Below are positions 4,795-6,934 of a stretch of 6,934 bases of DNA, piece after piece. A program made the position numbers and the translations under genes. The first letter of the stretch is position 1, and the number at the start of each line of letters is the position of its first letter. The DNA comes from an uncultured Clostridia bacterium. GTDB lineage: Bacteria > Bacillota > Clostridia > Oscillospirales > Acutalibacteraceae. Under the pieces are notes generated by a model, which did not search any database, was not told the DNA's origin, and saw nothing but the letters and a program-made list of their open reading frames with translations. The stretch is from NCBI GenBank assembly GCA_946405565.1, contig CAMJHU010000103.1:1-6934 (forward strand), in the 5' to 3' direction.

Positions 4795-5994
4795 ATGGTC
4801 ACAAACGCTGTAACATCTTTTACCTTTACACATATATGGCTTTATACCGCCGAAGACGACCCCATTCCGGACGGTTTTCTGACCGTGCGCGACGGAATGA
4901 TTGCAGCGCTTGGCGATATGGCAGATTTTCATTCCGATCATCCGGATCAAAACGGGGTTGTCATGGATTTACACGGACTGCGCCTGTATCCCGGCTTCAT
5001 CGACGCACATACCCATGTGGGAATGTGGAACGACGGTCTCGGCTTTGAAGGGGACGACGGCAATGAGATCGGAGAACCGGTGACGGCAGCACTGCGTGCC
5101 ATCGACGCCATCAATGGCTTCGACCGCTGCTTTGAGGAAGCGCACAACGCGGGTGTGACCACTGTGGTAACCGGTCCCGGCAGCGCCAATCCGATCGGTG
5201 GCATGATGGCAGCCGTCAAGACCACCGGCGGTCGGGTGGACAACATGATTCTGAAATTTCCGGTTTCCATGAAAATGGCACTGGGTGAAAATCCCAAAAC
5301 CGTCTATCATCAGCGCGACGAAACACCCGTTACCCGCATGGCAACCGCCAAGATTATCCGCGAGGCGCTCATCAAGGCACAGCGCTACGCCAAGTCGCTC
5401 GACGAAGCCGAAGAGGAAAGCGACAAACCGGATTACGACGCCGACTGCGAGGCGCTGATTCCGGTTATCCGCGGGGAACTGCCGGTACATTTCCATTCCC
5501 ACCGCCGCGACGATATTTTTACCGCCGTGCGCATCGCCGAGGAATTCGGACTGGACTATATCATCGTTCACGGAACGGAAGGACACCTCTGTGCCGAGGA
5601 ACTGGCTGCTTGCGGCGCAAAAGTGTTTTCCGGACCGCTGCTCTCCGACCGTTCCAAGCCGGAGTTGAGTAACCTCTCCCCTACCGCCGCAGGCATTCTC
5701 GACCGGGCGGGTATTCCCACCGCTATCGTCACCGATCACCCTGTGATTCCCATTCAGTACCTGCCGATCTGTGCCGGTCTGATGGTGCGGGAAGGCATGG
5801 ATTACGACAGCGCGTTGCGCGGCATTACCATACGCCCCGCCCGGCTGCTGGGCATTGACGACCGGGTGGGTTCTCTGGGTGTCGGCAAGGACGCCGATTT
5901 CTCCATCTTTGACGCCGATCCTCTCACCCTTGCCGCCAAACCGCTGGCGGTCTACATCGACGGTCGCGAGGTATACCGCGACGCTGGCTTTTAA
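4795..5994 (+). CDS. Metal-dependent amidohydrolase, imidazolonepropionase-like
   Basis: The 399-residue product fits the COG1228-type amidohydrolases, cytoplasmic (beta/alpha)8-barrel enzymes that hydrolyse C-N bonds of cyclic or acyl amides. A small beta-sandwich part (about 8-65 and 361-397) flanks the barrel. Visible motifs are GFIDAHTHVG (67-76, metal ligands His72 and His74), TTVVTGPGSANPIGG (122-136), the subgroup hallmark MKMALGENPK (159-168, with Lys160 as a possible bridging ligand), VHFHSHR (231-237), IIVHGTEGH (256-264, His259) and VTDHP (312-316, Asp314). The late GSLGVGKDADFSIFD segment (359-373) is typical. All expected metal ligands appear intact. The substrate cannot be told from sequence; no histidine-pathway (hut) gene adjoins, so it should not be called HutI. 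The ATG has AAGGAGA 8 bp upstream. No convincing promoter is seen in 4702-4780. The next gene starts 11 bp later, so they form one operon. Confidence 0.88.
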   Translation: MVTNAVTSFTFTHIWLYTAEDDPIPDGFLTVRDGMIAALGDMADFHSDHPDQNGVVMDLHGLRLYPGFIDAHTHVGMWNDGLGFEGDDGNEIGEPVTAALRAIDAINGFDRCFEEAHNAGVTTVVTGPGSANPIGGMMAAVKTTGGRVDNMILKFPVSMKMALGENPKTVYHQRDETPVTRMATAKIIREALIKAQRYAKSLDEAEEESDKPDYDADCEALIPVIRGELPVHFHSHRRDDIFTAVRIAEEFGLDYIIVHGTEGHLCAEELAACGAKVFSGPLLSDRSKPELSNLSPTAAGILDRAGIPTAIVTDHPVIPIQYLPICAGLMVREGMDYDSALRGITIRPARLLGIDDRVGSLGVGKDADFSIFDADPLTLAAKPLAVYIDGREVYRDAGF

Positions 5995-6005
5995 GGAGGC
6001 TCCTG

Positions 6006-6854
6006 ATGAATATGAGAACCATTCACACAGACGCGGTCTCCGATGCGGTGCGCGACCTGTGCATACGCGCCAACAAAGTGCTGTCCGACGATCTCACCGC
6101 CCGCATTCACGCCTGCGCCAACTGCGAAACCTCTGCGCTGGGACGAGCTGTCTTTGACGATATGAAAGCCAATCTCGCCGCTGCCGCTTCACTGGATATT
6201 CCGATCTGTCAAGATACAGGTATGGCAGTGGTCTTTCTGGAGGTCGGGCAGGAGGCACATATTGTAGGCGGCTGGCTGGAGGATGCGGTCAATGACGGTG
6301 TGCGCCGCGGTTATACCGACGGTCTGCTGCGTAAATCGGTGGTAGCCGATCCGCTCCGCCGCGTCAATACCAACGACAATACGCCTGCCGTGATTCACAC
6401 CCGTATGGTTCCCGGTGACCGACTGAAAATCACTGTGGCGCCCAAGGGCTTCGGCAGTGAAAATATGAGCCGTCTGCGAATGTTCACTCCCTCCTTCGGA
6501 AGAGACGATATCATCGCTTTCATCGCTGAAACCGCCCGGATCGCGGGAGGCAATCCCTGTCCGCCGATGGTGCTGGGCGTGGGCATCGGCAGTGATTTTG
6601 AAGGCTGCGCCCTGCTCGCCAAAAAGGCGCTGTGCCGCAGTCTTGAACAGCCCCATCCCGATGAATACTACCGCTCGATGGAACAGGAAGCGCTTGCTGC
6701 CGTCAACGCCACCGGCGTGGGTCCGCAGGGCTTCGGCGGAAGCATCACCGCGCTGGCGGTCAATATCGAAACTGCCCCCACCCACATCGCGGGACTTCCC
6801 GTGGCGGTCAACGTGGGCTGTCATGTCACCCGTCACGCCTCCACAATTTTATAA
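6006..6854 (+). CDS. Class I fumarate hydratase / L-tartrate dehydratase, alpha subunit
   Basis: The 282-residue product is the N-terminal-type subunit of two-subunit class I fumarases (FumA N-half, TtdA). These use a [4Fe-4S] cluster to add or remove water on dicarboxylates such as fumarate/malate, L-tartrate or mesaconate. Three likely cluster cysteines sit in family motifs: PICQDTG (66-72, Cys68), GGNPCPP (181-187, Cys185) and VNVGCH (268-273, Cys272). Other marks are RKSVVADPLRR-NTNDNTP (109-127), APKGFGSENMS (145-155), GVGIGSDFEG (191-200) and VGPQGFGG (238-245). The C-terminus is complete at about the usual length. AAGGAGG, overlapping the stop of the amidohydrolase gene, lies 6-7 bp before the ATG. 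The matching beta subunit does not follow within 80 bp, although the two are usually adjacent. The substrate is uncertain; the enzyme class is firm. Oxygen-sensitive clusters of this type suit an anaerobe. Confidence 0.92.
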   Translation: MNMRTIHTDAVSDAVRDLCIRANKVLSDDLTARIHACANCETSALGRAVFDDMKANLAAAASLDIPICQDTGMAVVFLEVGQEAHIVGGWLEDAVNDGVRRGYTDGLLRKSVVADPLRRVNTNDNTPAVIHTRMVPGDRLKITVAPKGFGSENMSRLRMFTPSFGRDDIIAFIAETARIAGGNPCPPMVLGVGIGSDFEGCALLAKKALCRSLEQPHPDEYYRSMEQEALAAVNATGVGPQGFGGSITALAVNIETAPTHIAGLPVAVNVGCHVTRHASTIL

Positions 6855-6911
6855 AACGCATATCAATATAACTTTGTATGTTGTTCATTTCTGCATACCA
6901 AATCAGCCCTG

Positions 6912-6934
6912 CTTCCGGTCTTTACGACCCGAAG
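6912..6934. other. Hairpin at the window edge, possible terminator
   Basis: CTTC-C-GGTC (6912-6920) pairs with GACC-C-GAAG (6926-6934) around TTTAC, with one C/C mismatch. The window stops at the base of the stem, so a T-tract cannot be checked. It could end the amidohydrolase-fumarase operon. The rest of 6855-6911 shows no ribosome binding site or gene start. Confidence 0.3.

Noticed and set aside
4969..5739. Long minus-strand open frame opposite the amidohydrolase gene
   Set aside because: The plus-strand product has intact metal-ligand motifs. The antisense frame is composition-driven and has no plausible start signal.

Overview
The window looks like chromosome from an endospore-forming member of the Clostridia (Bacillota). 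The clearest sign is a sporulation and cell-division block in the order yabP-yabQ-divIC-yabR, which matches the order known from Bacillus subtilis. The promoters are classic SigA type and the ribosome binding sites are purine-rich GGAGG type. An oxygen-sensitive class I fumarase alpha subunit fits an anaerobe. A finer placement, such as an Oscillospiraceae-like gut organism, would be a guess.

Left part (1-2428) is read leftwards. From right to left it holds three things. First is a membrane-anchored C39-like papain-fold protein (1523-2314). Second is a phosphatidylserine decarboxylase homologue (608-1408). Third is the N-terminal 160 residues of the RNA ligase RtcB (1-482), cut by the window edge. 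The first two genes each have a recognisable SigA promoter and an intrinsic terminator, so they look like single-gene units packed end to end. Both also appear to have lost key catalytic residues: Cys and His in the C39 domain, and Ser and His in the decarboxylase. They are probably pseudoenzymes, and this is the most unusual point in the window.

Middle part (about 2500-4701) is read rightwards. After a divergent intergenic region with a 15-bp palindrome and a candidate SigE promoter come yabP and yabQ (sporulation). An AT-rich 206-bp gap follows, with a strong SigA-type promoter and a dyad. Then come divIC (divisome) and a yabR-like S1-domain RNA-binding protein with an RG-rich tail. An intrinsic terminator at 4674-4701 closes the block. 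The layout suggests sporulation control for yabPQ and vegetative control for divIC-yabR.

Right part (4795-6854) is a two-gene rightward operon. It encodes an imidazolonepropionase-like amidohydrolase followed after 11 bp by a class I fumarate hydratase or L-tartrate dehydratase alpha subunit. The expected beta subunit does not start within the remaining 80 bp, which hold only a short hairpin at the edge. No RNA genes, mobile elements or CRISPR arrays were seen.
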